Shown in pieces: positions 1 through 8,074 of a stretch of 64,000 nt of DNA (its first letter is position 1; each line of letters opens with the position of its first letter). The position numbers and the translations under genes were made by a program. This stretch comes from Dyadobacter psychrotolerans (lineage in GTDB: Bacteria > Bacteroidota > Bacteroidia > Cytophagales > Spirosomataceae), in NCBI RefSeq assembly GCF_004349265.1, contig NZ_SMFL01000011.1:210700-274699 (forward strand). Reading direction: 5' to 3'. The notes beneath the pieces were generated by a model, which ran no database searches, was not told the DNA's origin, and saw only the letters and a program-made list of their open reading frames with translations.

Positions 1-219
1 TTTGAAGTATCCCTTACTTCAAACAAAGTTGAGATCAAAAAGGCTATTGAAAAACTGTTTGGGGTTACCGTAGAAAGCGTTCACACAATGCGCAGCATTG
101 GAAAAAGCAAGTCCCGCACATCGGGAGGTAAATTTGTAAGTGGAAAAACGTCAACTATCAAGAAGGCTATTGTAACAGTAGCAGAAGGCGAGATCATCGA
201 TATTTACGGTGAAGCATAA
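1..219 (+). CDS. rplW: 50S ribosomal protein L23 (C-terminal part)
   Basis: The frame is open from the first base and encodes the last 72 residues of L23, ending with ...DIYGEA and a TAA stop. L23 binds 23S rRNA at the polypeptide exit and is the docking site for trigger factor and SRP. The K/R-rich loop (GKSKSRTSGGK) and the position directly before rplB match the S10 operon order. The start lies outside the window. It is too short for the usual ORF cutoff, but the reading frame and synteny are clear. Confidence 0.95.
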   Translation, partial: FEVSLTSNKVEIKKAIEKLFGVTVESVHTMRSIGKSKSRTSGGKFVSGKTSTIKKAIVTVAEGEIIDIYGEA

Positions 220-259
220 GAATAGTTGATCGACTTAAATCTTTGACGAGTTAATAGCA

Positions 260-1084
260 ATGGCAGTTAAAAAATTAAAACCAACAAGTGCTGGTCAACG
301 TTTTCGCTCAGCTCCTACTTTTGAGGAGATAACAACAGCGAAACCGGAAAAGAGTCTCTTAGAAACCGTCAAAAGAACAGGCGGTCGTAATAGCTCTGGA
401 CGCCGTACCATGCGACATATAGGTGGTGGTCACAAGCGGAAATACCGCGTAATAGATTTCAAAAGAAATCGTTTCGACGCACCAGCCACAGTTCTTACAA
501 TTGAGTACGATCCAAACCGCTCTGCACGTATCGCTCTGGTACAATATGCAGATGACGAAAAAAGATACGTAATCGCACCGAACGGCCTGAAAGTAGGACA
601 GGTTATCGTCTCAGGTAATTCAGTAGCACCGGAAGTAGGGAATGCTCTTCCTTTGGGTTCTATGCCAATCGGTACAATCGTTCATAATGTTGAGCTTACT
701 CCTGGTAAAGGCGGACAGTTCGCACGAAGTGCAGGTGCTTACGCCCAGTTAGTAGCACGTGAAGGTAAGTATGCAGTTTTAAAAATGCCATCAGGCGAAA
801 TGCGTATGATACTTTCAACTTGTATCGCAACGGTTGGAACAGTTTCCAATTCAAGTCACATGAATGTGAGCTACGGTAAAGCAGGCCGTAAACGTTGGTT
901 AGGTCGTCGTCCCCGCGTTCGTGGTGTGGCAATGAACCCAGTCGATCACCCAATGGGTGGTGGTGAAGGCCGCTCATCAGGTGGACAGCCTCGTTCACGT
1001 AACGGACAGTTCTCAAAAGGACTTAAGACTCGTGACCGCAACAAGCATTCTGAGAAATTGATTATCAGCCGTCGTAAAAAATAA
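260..1084 (+). CDS. rplB: 50S ribosomal protein L2
   Basis: Full-length L2 of 274 residues, the usual family length. It binds 23S rRNA near the peptidyl-transferase centre and helps join the subunits. The conserved GGGHKRKYR stretch lies near residues 54-62, and the C-terminal region carries the signature MNPVDHPMGGGEGRSSGG followed by the basic tail. The ATG lies 40 bases after the rplW stop with no clear Shine-Dalgarno, as is normal in Bacteroidota. It belongs to the S10-type operon, with rpsS starting 9 bases downstream. Confidence 0.98.
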   Translation: MAVKKLKPTSAGQRFRSAPTFEEITTAKPEKSLLETVKRTGGRNSSGRRTMRHIGGGHKRKYRVIDFKRNRFDAPATVLTIEYDPNRSARIALVQYADDEKRYVIAPNGLKVGQVIVSGNSVAPEVGNALPLGSMPIGTIVHNVELTPGKGGQFARSAGAYAQLVAREGKYAVLKMPSGEMRMILSTCIATVGTVSNSSHMNVSYGKAGRKRWLGRRPRVRGVAMNPVDHPMGGGEGRSSGGQPRSRNGQFSKGLKTRDRNKHSEKLIISRRKK

Positions 1085-1093
1085 TAGAATAAC

Positions 1094-1372
1094 ATGGCAC
1101 GCTCATTAAAAAAAGGACCATACATAGACTTTCGTCTGGAGAACAAAGTTACGGTGATGAACAGCGCAGCTCGTAAGTCTGTTATCAAAACCTGGTCTCG
1201 TCGCTCAATGATTTCGCCTGATTTTATCGGGCATACATTTGCGGTTCATAACGGAAACAAGTTTATTCCGGTTTATGTAACTGAGAACATGGTAGGTCAC
1301 AAACTGGGAGAATTTTCGCCAACGCGTAACTTCCGTGGTCACACTGCAAAAAAAGATAAAGGTAGAAAATAA
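1094..1372 (+). CDS. rpsS: 30S ribosomal protein S19
   Basis: S19, 92 residues, begins MARSLKKGPYID, the family's typical start. It binds 16S rRNA in the 30S head together with S13 and contacts the A-site tRNA region. The conserved C-terminal segment GHKLGEFSPTRNFRGH is present. It starts 9 bases after rplB, so the two are translated from one message. Confidence 0.98.
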   Translation: MARSLKKGPYIDFRLENKVTVMNSAARKSVIKTWSRRSMISPDFIGHTFAVHNGNKFIPVYVTENMVGHKLGEFSPTRNFRGHTAKKDKGRK

Positions 1373-1423
1373 TTAGTCGACGATAGCTGGTCTGGTAACA
1401 GACGAGCCTATATCTGAAAGAAC

Positions 1424-1813
1424 ATGGAAGCAAGAGCTATATTAAGGAATGTGCCTACTTCTCCTCGCAAGATGAGATTAGTAGCCGACATGATTCGCGG
1501 ACAAAAGGTCAGCAAAGCGTTGGCGCTTTTAAAGTTTCAACCACAGGCTGCTTCACCAGTTTTGCATAAAGTTTTACTTTCTGCGGTGGCCAACTGGCAA
1601 CAACTGAATGAAGATACAAAGCTGGAAGACGCTGATCTTATTGTTAAAACCGTATTTATCGACGGTGGACGTATGTTGAAGCGTTTGCGCCCTGCACCGC
1701 AAGGAAGAGCACACAGAATTCGCAAGCGTTCGAACCACATCACAATTGTGATTGACGACGCAGCGGTTTCTATCGCAAGCGCAGATAAACAAGCAGTAAT
1801 CACCGAATCATAA
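1424..1813 (+). CDS. rplV: 50S ribosomal protein L22
   Basis: L22, 129 residues. Its extended beta-hairpin lines the peptide exit tunnel, and macrolide-resistance mutations fall there in other bacteria. The recognisable parts are the N-terminal SPRKMRLVADMIRGQKV and the hairpin region ending in GRAHRIRKRSNHITIV. A short C-terminal extension of about 15 residues follows the core. It sits between rpsS and rpsC as expected. Confidence 0.97.
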   Translation: MEARAILRNVPTSPRKMRLVADMIRGQKVSKALALLKFQPQAASPVLHKVLLSAVANWQQLNEDTKLEDADLIVKTVFIDGGRMLKRLRPAPQGRAHRIRKRSNHITIVIDDAAVSIASADKQAVITES

Positions 1814-1832
1814 GTAAAACGATCTATATCGA

Positions 1833-2669
1833 ATGGGACAAAAGGTTAATCCTATAGGTCTGAGACTGGGAATTGTTAGAGGATGGGAGTCAAGTTGGTA
1901 CGGGGGAAAGGACTTTTCTGACAAACTTGTTGAAGACGAAAAAATTCGTAACTATATTAAGGCACGTATCCCTAAGGGATCGATTTCCAAAGTAGTTATT
2001 GAGCGCACTCTGAAACGCATCACACTTACTATACACACGGCTCGTCCGGGTATCGTAATCGGTAAAGGTGGTAGCGAGGTTGATAAAATCAAAGAAGAGC
2101 TTAAAAAGATTACAGGTAAAGATGTTCAGATTAACATCTACGAAATCAAACGTCCTGAAATCGATGCTAAACTGGTAGGCGAAGCAATCGCACAGCAATT
2201 GCAGGCTCGTATCTCTTACCGTCGTGCAATGAAGCAGTCTATCGCTTCGGCAATGCGTGTGGGAACACAGGGAATCAAAATTCGTTTGGCAGGTCGTTTG
2301 GGCGGAGCTGAAATGGCACGTACAGAAGAATACAAAGAAGGACGTATCCCTTTGCATACTTTGAGAGCTGATATTGACTATGCAATCTCTGAAGCACAAA
2401 CTATCTACGGTAAAATAGGTATTAAAGTGTGGATTTTTAAAGGAGAATTGTACGGTAAACGTGATCTGACTCCAAGTGCGGCAACTGCTGCTTCCGACAG
2501 AGCTGAAAGAAGCACAGGCGGAAACGACCGTGGCGGTAATGATCGTGGCGGAAGAGACAGAAGAGGCCCTCGTGGCGGAAATGAAGGCGGTGGAGCTCCA
2601 CGTGCTGACGGTGCAGGCGGCGGAAGCGAAGCTGATCGTCGTAAGAGAAATAAAAATAAGAAGAAGTAA
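1833..2669 (+). CDS. rpsC: 30S ribosomal protein S3 with Gly/Arg-rich tail
   Basis: S3 binds the 30S head at the mRNA entry channel and contributes to helicase activity. The start MGQKVNPIGLRLG, the KH domain with GKGGSEVDKIKEEL near residues 78-91, and the C-terminal domain ending GELYG near residue 207 are all seen. At 278 residues it is longer than the roughly 210-235 residues of typical S3. Residues from about 218 form a low-complexity tail with repeated NDRGG/GRDRRGPRGG units and a basic end (RRKRNKNKKK). The tail is continuous in frame before the TAA, so it is part of the protein. Confidence 0.97.
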   Translation: MGQKVNPIGLRLGIVRGWESSWYGGKDFSDKLVEDEKIRNYIKARIPKGSISKVVIERTLKRITLTIHTARPGIVIGKGGSEVDKIKEELKKITGKDVQINIYEIKRPEIDAKLVGEAIAQQLQARISYRRAMKQSIASAMRVGTQGIKIRLAGRLGGAEMARTEEYKEGRIPLHTLRADIDYAISEAQTIYGKIGIKVWIFKGELYGKRDLTPSAATAASDRAERSTGGNDRGGNDRGGRDRRGPRGGNEGGGAPRADGAGGGSEADRRKRNKNKKK

Positions 2670-2715
2670 TCCGACATTTTCCGGTTTTTTAAATCGGTTC
2701 AAATAGATTAGAATC

Positions 2716-3141
2716 ATGTTACAGCCGAAAAGAACAAAATTTCGCAAGCAACAAAAAAACAAGGGAGCAGAAAAAGGTCTGGCCACTCGTGGTCATGAAA
2801 TCGCTTTCGGATCCTTTGCAATTAAGTCGCTTGAACCAGGCTGGCTAACAGCACGTCAAATTGAAGCAGCGCGTATTTCAGTGACGCGGGCTATGAAACG
2901 TGAAGGCCAGGTTTGGATTCGTGTTTTCCCTGACAAACCTATTACCAAAAAACCTGCAGAGGTTCGTATGGGTAAAGGTAAGGGTGCTCCTGAGTACTGG
3001 GTAGCTCCTGTTAAGCCAGGAACGATCATTTTCGAAGCAACCGGTGTTGCACTCGAAACTGCTAATGAAGCATTGCGTTTGGCTGCTCAAAAGTTGCCAA
3101 TCAAAACAAAGTTCGTGGTACGTCGGGATTATCAGGAATAG
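2716..3141 (+). CDS. rplP: 50S ribosomal protein L16
   Basis: L16, 141 residues. It organises the A-site tRNA region of the large subunit. The N-terminus MLQPKRTKFRKQQK and the conserved segment VRMGKGKGAPEYWVAPVKPG (near residues 82-101) identify it. It follows rpsC after 46 bases and precedes rpmC, the canonical order. Confidence 0.98.
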   Translation: MLQPKRTKFRKQQKNKGAEKGLATRGHEIAFGSFAIKSLEPGWLTARQIEAARISVTRAMKREGQVWIRVFPDKPITKKPAEVRMGKGKGAPEYWVAPVKPGTIIFEATGVALETANEALRLAAQKLPIKTKFVVRRDYQE

Positions 3142-3185
3142 GACCAACCCCGAACGTATCTAAGAACCGCTAATTATCAAAAGCA

Positions 3186-3380
3186 ATGACTAGTAAAGAA
3201 ATAAAAGATCTGTCGCAGGATCAGCTCAAAGAGCAGATCGCCCAGGAGAGAGAGCGCTTACTACGGTTGAAATTTGCTCACGCAATTTCTCCTATCGAGA
3301 ACCCTTTGCGTATTCGCGCCTCACGTAAAGAAGTAGCTAGACTCTTAACCGAGCTGTCGGTTAAAGGAAACCAACAGTAA
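3186..3380 (+). CDS. rpmC: 50S ribosomal protein L29
   Basis: L29, 64 residues, a small helical-hairpin protein near the exit tunnel that contacts L23. The pattern EIKDLSQDQLKEQI...LRLKFAHAISPIENPLRIR is typical. It lies between rplP and rpsQ, with rpsQ 14 bases downstream. Confidence 0.96.
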   Translation: MTSKEIKDLSQDQLKEQIAQERERLLRLKFAHAISPIENPLRIRASRKEVARLLTELSVKGNQQ

Positions 3381-3394
3381 ATCAGTTAGAAATT

Positions 3395-3658
3395 ATGGAG
3401 GCAACAGAAAGAAACTTACGGAAAGAAAGAGTAGGTAAAGTAGTGAGCAACAAGATGGACAAGTCTTGTGTAATCACTGTTGAACGTAAAGTTAAGCACC
3501 CGATGTACGGTAAGTTTATGACCAAAACTACCAAATTGATGGTGCATGACGAAAGTAACCAGGTTGGTATCGGTGATACGATCAAAGTTATGGAAACCCG
3601 TCCGCTTAGTAAGAATAAGCGTTGGAGATTAGTAGAAATCCTTGAAAAAGCTAAGTAA
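3395..3658 (+). CDS. rpsQ: 30S ribosomal protein S17
   Basis: S17, 87 residues, an OB-fold primary 16S rRNA-binding protein. The core GKVVSNKMDKSCVITVERKV and the segment GDTIKVMETRPLSKNKRW are diagnostic. The stop codon is 3 bases before the rplN start, which suggests translational coupling. Confidence 0.97.
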   Translation: MEATERNLRKERVGKVVSNKMDKSCVITVERKVKHPMYGKFMTKTTKLMVHDESNQVGIGDTIKVMETRPLSKNKRWRLVEILEKAK

Positions 3659-3661
3659 CAA

Positions 3662-4030
3662 ATGGTACAGCAAGAATCAAGACTGTCGGTAGCAGACAAC
3701 AGTGGAGCGAAGGAAGTACTCGTAATTCGTGTACTTGGCGGAACTGGCAAACGCTATGCCTCAGTAGGCGATAAGATCGTCGTAACAGTAAAATCTGCTC
3801 TTTCTTCGAGCAATATGAAAAAAGGAACGGTATCCAAAGCCGTTGTTGTACGGACTAAAAAGGAAGTACGACGCAAGGATGGTACATACATCCGTTTTGA
3901 AGATAATGCAGCGGTTTTATTGAACAACAATGATGAACCACGCGGTACACGTATCTTCGGCCCTGTAGCAAGGGAATTGCGCGAAAAGCAGTTTATGAAG
4001 ATCGTATCACTGGCACCTGAAGTGTTGTAA
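3662..4030 (+). CDS. rplN: 50S ribosomal protein L14
   Basis: L14, 122 residues and full length. It binds 23S rRNA and forms an intersubunit bridge with 16S helix 44; it is also the docking site of the silencing factor RsfS. It begins MVQQESRLSVADNSGAKE, the classical family start. It follows rpsQ by 3 bases in the spc operon order. Confidence 0.98.
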   Translation: MVQQESRLSVADNSGAKEVLVIRVLGGTGKRYASVGDKIVVTVKSALSSSNMKKGTVSKAVVVRTKKEVRRKDGTYIRFEDNAAVLLNNNDEPRGTRIFGPVARELREKQFMKIVSLAPEVL

Positions 4031-4078
4031 GAAATCAGAATTAAAGTATTTCTTTAAACCGATAAGAGAATATCTCAA

Positions 4079-4420
4079 ATGGAAAGTAAAAATAAAAAAG
4101 CACCTGCAAAATTACACATCCGTAAAGGCGATACCGTTAAGGTTATTTCCGGAAACGCGAAAGGTGAAACAGGTGTTATCAAAAAAGTGCTTATTGAAAA
4201 ATCAAGAGCTACTGTGGAAGGTGTCAATCTGATCACCAAACATGTGAAACCAAATGCACAAAATCCACAGGGAAGCATTGAGAAGCTTGAAGGAACTATC
4301 CACATCAGCAATTTGAAAGTGGTAGATCCTAAAACCGGGGAGCCAACCCGCACAGGCCGTAAAGCAGACGACAAAGGAAAATTACAGCGTTTCTCTAAAA
4401 AGACAGGAGAGTTTTTATAA
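4079..4420 (+). CDS. rplX: 50S ribosomal protein L24
   Basis: L24, 113 residues, an assembly-initiating 23S rRNA-binding protein with a KOW motif (LHIRKGDTVKVISGNAKGETG, near residues 12-32). The C-terminal half contains the usual HISNLKVVDPKTGEPTR. Spacing to rplE is 74 bases with no terminator visible. Confidence 0.97.
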   Translation: MESKNKKAPAKLHIRKGDTVKVISGNAKGETGVIKKVLIEKSRATVEGVNLITKHVKPNAQNPQGSIEKLEGTIHISNLKVVDPKTGEPTRTGRKADDKGKLQRFSKKTGEFL

Positions 4421-4494
4421 GACTCCCTTTCAGGAAAGCTGACAGATAATAAATAAGCGAGTGGGTCGGCAATCCACAATAACTATCTAAAACG

Positions 4495-5055
4495 ATGGCA
4501 CAGCCAAGATTAAAAGAAAAGTACGTAAGCGAAATAGTTTCGCAGCTGAAAGACAAGTTTCAGTATAAGTCAGTGATGCAGGTTCCGCGTCTGACTAAAA
4601 TTGTAATCAACAAAGGTATTGGTGCAGCAGTTGCTGACAAAAAACTGGTTGATGTAGGTGTTGAAGAACTTACTACGATAACAGGACAAAAGGCAATCGC
4701 TACGATTTCCAAAAAAGCTGTTTCGAACTTTAAGTTACGCGAAAACATGCCGATCGGAGCGAAAGTTACTTTACGCGGCGATCGTATGTATGAGTTCCTG
4801 GATCGTCTGACTGCAATCGCAATGCCTCGTGTACGTGATTTCAAAGGTATCAGCGACAAAGGTTTCGACGGACGTGGTAACTACACATTCGGTGTTAAGG
4901 AGCAGATTATCTTCCCTGAAATCTCTATCGAAAAGGTAAGCAAGATCACAGGTATGGATATTACGTTTGTTACTTCAACCAATTCTGACGAAGAAAGTTA
5001 TGAATTGCTGAAAGCACTCGGAATGCCTTTCACTAATGCGAACAAACAAGGATAA
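4495..5055 (+). CDS. rplE: 50S ribosomal protein L5
   Basis: L5, 186 residues. It binds 5S rRNA and contacts P-site tRNA and S13 (bridge B1b). The conserved stretch VTLRGDRMYEFLDRL...PRVRDFKG and the final domain GVKEQIIFPEI are present. Standard length and order in the spc operon. Confidence 0.98.
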   Translation: MAQPRLKEKYVSEIVSQLKDKFQYKSVMQVPRLTKIVINKGIGAAVADKKLVDVGVEELTTITGQKAIATISKKAVSNFKLRENMPIGAKVTLRGDRMYEFLDRLTAIAMPRVRDFKGISDKGFDGRGNYTFGVKEQIIFPEISIEKVSKITGMDITFVTSTNSDEESYELLKALGMPFTNANKQG

Positions 5056-5082
5056 TTCTTAAGAGTAAGATATTTACCGACA

Positions 5083-5352
5083 ATGGCAAAAGAATCAGTA
5101 AAAGCACGGGAAAGAAAAAGACAAGCACTGGTAGCTCGTTATGCTGAAAAGCGTAAAACATTGAAAGCTGCTGAGGATTGGGTTGGTCTTGATAAATTAC
5201 CACGTAACTCTTCACCTGTACGTCTGCACAATCGTTGCAAAATCACAGGAAGACCCCGCGGGTATATGCGTAAATTCGGAATTTCAAGAGTTCTGTTCCG
5301 GGATATGGCTTCAGAAGGCAAAATTCCGGGTGTTACAAAATCAAGTTGGTAA
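5083..5352 (+). CDS. rpsN: 30S ribosomal protein S14, zinc-independent long form
   Basis: S14, 89 residues, assembles into the 30S head. It is the long form without the zinc-binding CxxC pairs; only one cysteine is present, in RLHNRCKITGRPRGYMRKFG. The conserved end VLFRDMASEGKIPGVTKSSW is intact. The gene sits in the standard rplE-rpsN-rpsH order, so this is the primary copy and not a stress-induced paralogue. Confidence 0.97.
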   Translation: MAKESVKARERKRQALVARYAEKRKTLKAAEDWVGLDKLPRNSSPVRLHNRCKITGRPRGYMRKFGISRVLFRDMASEGKIPGVTKSSW

Positions 5353-5429
5353 GAATACTTTCAATTCTGATTTCAATTACTTAACTTTGCACTCCCGTTT
5401 AAAAGGGGTGTACAAAACCAGGCATAAAA

Positions 5430-5828
5430 ATGTTAACGGATCCAATAGCAGATTATCTAACCAGACTCAGAAACGCCATTAAAGCGAAGCACAGAGTTGT
5501 AGAGATACCTGCGTCCAACATAAAAAAAGAAATAACCAAGGTACTTTTTGATAAAGGGTATATCCAGAGTTATAAATTTGACGAAATCGGGCCTCAGGGT
5601 ATAATCAAGATAGCCTTGAAATACAATGCTGTGACTAAGCAATCTGCAATTGTGAAATTGGAGAGAGTTAGTAAGCCTGGACTACGTAAATATTCAGGTT
5701 CATCAACACTTCCGCGTGTTTTGGGTGGATTAGGAACTGTAATCATCTCAACTTCTAAAGGAGTGATGACTGACAAAGAAGCTAAGACGCTGAACGTAGG
5801 TGGAGAAGTGTTATGTTTCGTGTATTAA
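5430..5828 (+). CDS. rpsH: 30S ribosomal protein S8
   Basis: S8, 132 residues, a primary 16S rRNA binder and, in E. coli, the translational repressor of the spc operon. It begins MLTDPIADYLTRLRNAIKA and has the C-terminal STSKGVMTDKEAK...GGEVLCFVY signature. Whether S8 autoregulates here cannot be judged from the sequence. Confidence 0.98.
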   Translation: MLTDPIADYLTRLRNAIKAKHRVVEIPASNIKKEITKVLFDKGYIQSYKFDEIGPQGIIKIALKYNAVTKQSAIVKLERVSKPGLRKYSGSSTLPRVLGGLGTVIISTSKGVMTDKEAKTLNVGGEVLCFVY

Positions 5829-5849
5829 TATTTTAAAGTTATTCAGGAA

Positions 5850-6407
5850 ATGTCACGTATAGGAAATAAAATTATTGTTTTACCGGCAGGTGTCTCTGTA
5901 TCAGTTGCAGATGACAATGTTGTATCGGTGAAAGGTCCGAAGGGAACACTTACTCAGTCTGTAGACACTGACATGATTGTCGAGGTTGAAGGAAACGAGG
6001 TAAAAGTAAAGCGCCCTACCGAACAGAAACGTCACAAAGCATTACATGGTTTGTATCGTTCATTGATCAATAACATGATCATCGGTGTAGATGCCGGATA
6101 TAAGAAGGAATTGGAAATCATAGGTGTTGGTTACAAAGCAACTGCAACTAACAATGTGCTTGAATTGCAGCTAGGATACTCCCATAATATCTTTATGGCT
6201 ATTCCTGAGGAAATTAAGCTTACAACTACTTCTGAAAAAGGCCAGAATCCGAAAGTAATTTTGGAAGGTATTGACAAAGAGTTGATAGGTTCTGTTGCTG
6301 CGAAAATCAAGTCGTTGCGTAAAGTTGAGCCATACAAAGGTAAAGGTATACGTTTTGTTGGAGAAATAGTACGTCGTAAAGCTGGTAAGTCTGCCTCTAA
6401 GAAGTAG
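5850..6407 (+). CDS. rplF: 50S ribosomal protein L6
   Basis: L6, 185 residues, lies at the base of the L7/L12 stalk near the sarcin-ricin loop. It starts MSRIGNKIIVLPAGV and carries the C-terminal motif EPYKGKGIRFVGEIVRRKAGK. Two L6 repeats are visible at about residues 11-82 and 90-165. It starts 21 bases after rpsH. Confidence 0.98.
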   Translation: MSRIGNKIIVLPAGVSVSVADDNVVSVKGPKGTLTQSVDTDMIVEVEGNEVKVKRPTEQKRHKALHGLYRSLINNMIIGVDAGYKKELEIIGVGYKATATNNVLELQLGYSHNIFMAIPEEIKLTTTSEKGQNPKVILEGIDKELIGSVAAKIKSLRKVEPYKGKGIRFVGEIVRRKAGKSASKK

Positions 6408-6454
6408 TGCGTAGCCACAGGATAATGTTATAAACAAGTTAGATAAGATTAAAA

Positions 6455-6808
6455 ATGGCTATCGGAAAAGTAGATAGGAGACAACGCCTTAAATACCACA
6501 TTCGTAAGAAAGTGAAAGGCAGTTCTGAACGTCCGAGATTATCGGTTTTTCGTTCAAACACCAGTATTTACGCGCAAATAATAGATGATATAAGTGGTGT
6601 GACTCTTGCGAGTGCATCATCCGTAGATCTGGGAGGCAGAAAAGAGAATTCAAATATCGAAGTAGCTACTCAGGTTGGTAAAAAAATAGCCGAAAAGGCA
6701 CAGGAAGCAGGTATACAGGCGGTTGTATTTGACCGTAACGGATATTTGTATCACGGTAAAGTTAAAGCATTGGCCGAAGGAGCTCGTGAGGGTGGCCTGA
6801 AATTCTAA
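6455..6808 (+). CDS. rplR: 50S ribosomal protein L18
   Basis: L18, 117 residues, binds 5S rRNA with L5 and L25. The segment RLKYHIRKKVKGSSERPRLSVFRSN and the end VFDRNGYLYHGKVKALAEGAREGGLKF are family hallmarks. It is 14 bases before rpsE. Confidence 0.98.
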   Translation: MAIGKVDRRQRLKYHIRKKVKGSSERPRLSVFRSNTSIYAQIIDDISGVTLASASSVDLGGRKENSNIEVATQVGKKIAEKAQEAGIQAVVFDRNGYLYHGKVKALAEGAREGGLKF

Positions 6809-6822
6809 GAATAACAAAGACT

Positions 6823-7338
6823 ATGTCTACAAATACAAGACCTTCAAAGGTTAACGAATCGGATCTGAAAGAACGCGTAGTAGCGATCAATCGGGTAGCA
6901 AAAGTAGTAAAAGGCGGTCGCCGTTTCAGCTTTTCAGCTATTGTTGTAGTAGGTGACGGAAACGGTACCGTAGGCCACGGCCTTGGTAAAGCGAACGAAG
7001 TTACTGATGCAATCGCAAAGGGAATTGATGACGCGAAAAAGAACCTGATCCAGATTCCTATGCTGAAACATACTGTTCCTCACGAAATGGAAGGTAAATT
7101 CAGCGGTGGATTTGTTCTGATCAAGCCGGCAGCGCCTGGTACAGGTGTACTTGCAGGTGGTCCGATGCGTGCCGTTTTGGAAAGTGCAGGTATCAAGGAT
7201 GTATTAGCGAAATCAAAAGGTTCTTCTAATCCACACAATGTTATCAAGGCTACAATTGATGCGCTTTTGAAAATGAGAGCTCCTCATCAGATTGCCTTCC
7301 AGCGTGGGGTTAAATTGGACAAAGTATTTAACGGATAA
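6823..7338 (+). CDS. rpsE: 30S ribosomal protein S5
   Basis: S5, 171 residues, with an N-terminal double-stranded RNA-binding fold and a C-terminal S5 domain. It functions in decoding fidelity and mRNA entry. The pattern ERVVAINRVAKVVKGGRRFSF and the glycine-rich GDGNGTVGHGLGKANEV are clear. Standard location between rplR and rpmD. Confidence 0.98.
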   Translation: MSTNTRPSKVNESDLKERVVAINRVAKVVKGGRRFSFSAIVVVGDGNGTVGHGLGKANEVTDAIAKGIDDAKKNLIQIPMLKHTVPHEMEGKFSGGFVLIKPAAPGTGVLAGGPMRAVLESAGIKDVLAKSKGSSNPHNVIKATIDALLKMRAPHQIAFQRGVKLDKVFNG

Positions 7339-7374
7339 TCTCCTTAAGAGAGCATCCTCTATCTGATAGTAATC

Positions 7375-7554
7375 ATGTCAAAAGTACGTATTACACAAGT
7401 TAAAAGTACAATCGACCGTCCGGAGAAGCAGAAGCTGACGATTAAAGCGTTAGGTCTGGGTAAATTGAACAGGACTGTTGAAAAGGAAAACAGCGAAGCT
7501 ATTGCGGGAATGATCCGTAAAGTAAGCCATTTGGTTAAAGTTGAAGAAATTTAA
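7375..7554 (+). CDS. rpmD: 50S ribosomal protein L30
   Basis: A 59-residue protein, MSKVRITQVKSTIDRP...HLVKVEEI, translated by hand because it is short. It has the L30 features: N-terminal strand, RPEKQKLTIKALGL, and the central helix IAGMIRKVSHLVKVEE. It fills the gap between rpsE and rplO, exactly where L30 is expected. Its stop lies 13 bases before the rplO ATG. Confidence 0.96.
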   Translation: MSKVRITQVKSTIDRPEKQKLTIKALGLGKLNRTVEKENSEAIAGMIRKVSHLVKVEEI

Positions 7555-7567
7555 TATATACGATAGT

Positions 7568-8014
7568 ATGAATCTTAGTTCATTAAAACCGGCTGCTGGC
7601 TCCGTTAAAGTTGGAAAGCGAGTTGGACGTGGTCAGGGATCCGGTAAAGGAGGAACTTCTGCACGTGGACATAAAGGTGCTCAATCACGTTCAGGATACA
7701 GCCGCAAGGTTGGTTTTGAAGGTGGACAGATGCCCCTTCAGAGACGTTTACCTAAATTCGGATTTAATAACATTAACCGGGTTGAATATAAAGCGTTGAA
7801 TCTTGATGCGATCCAGAATCTTGCAGAAAAAACCAATGCAACTGTTATTACATTGGATATGATTCGTGAAAACGGTCTTTGTGCAAAAAAGGATCTTGTT
7901 AAAATTCTTAACCGTGGTGCAATTACGTCGGCTGTTGAAGTTCAGGCGAATGGGTTCTCTTCATCGGCTATTGAGTCGATCGAAAAGGCGGGAGGAAAAG
8001 CAGTTAAGTTATAA
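7568..8014 (+). CDS. rplO: 50S ribosomal protein L15
   Basis: L15, 148 residues from the ATG at 7568 (MNLSSLKPAAGSVK). A longer frame from a TTG at 7541 overlaps the end of rpmD and adds non-conserved residues, so the ATG is preferred. The glycine/arginine-rich GRGQGSGKGGTSARGHKGAQ near residues 23-42 is diagnostic, as is the C-terminal SSSAIESIEKAGGKAVKL. It precedes secY in the spc order. Confidence 0.97.
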   Translation: MNLSSLKPAAGSVKVGKRVGRGQGSGKGGTSARGHKGAQSRSGYSRKVGFEGGQMPLQRRLPKFGFNNINRVEYKALNLDAIQNLAEKTNATVITLDMIRENGLCAKKDLVKILNRGAITSAVEVQANGFSSSAIESIEKAGGKAVKL

Positions 8015-8074
8015 CACTTGTTTTTCGGTAGAACATTTATTGTTTTTATCGGGTAGCTAATGTAAGCCCATAAC

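Noticed and set aside
1890..2786. A long open frame of 298 codons antisense to rpsC and the start of rplP
   Set aside because: It mirrors codon use of the highly biased rpsC gene, has no known domain, and would span two real genes. The sense genes are certain.
7541..7567. An N-terminal extension of rplO from a TTG
   Set aside because: It overlaps the end of rpmD and is not like L15; the ATG at 7568 gives the standard start.
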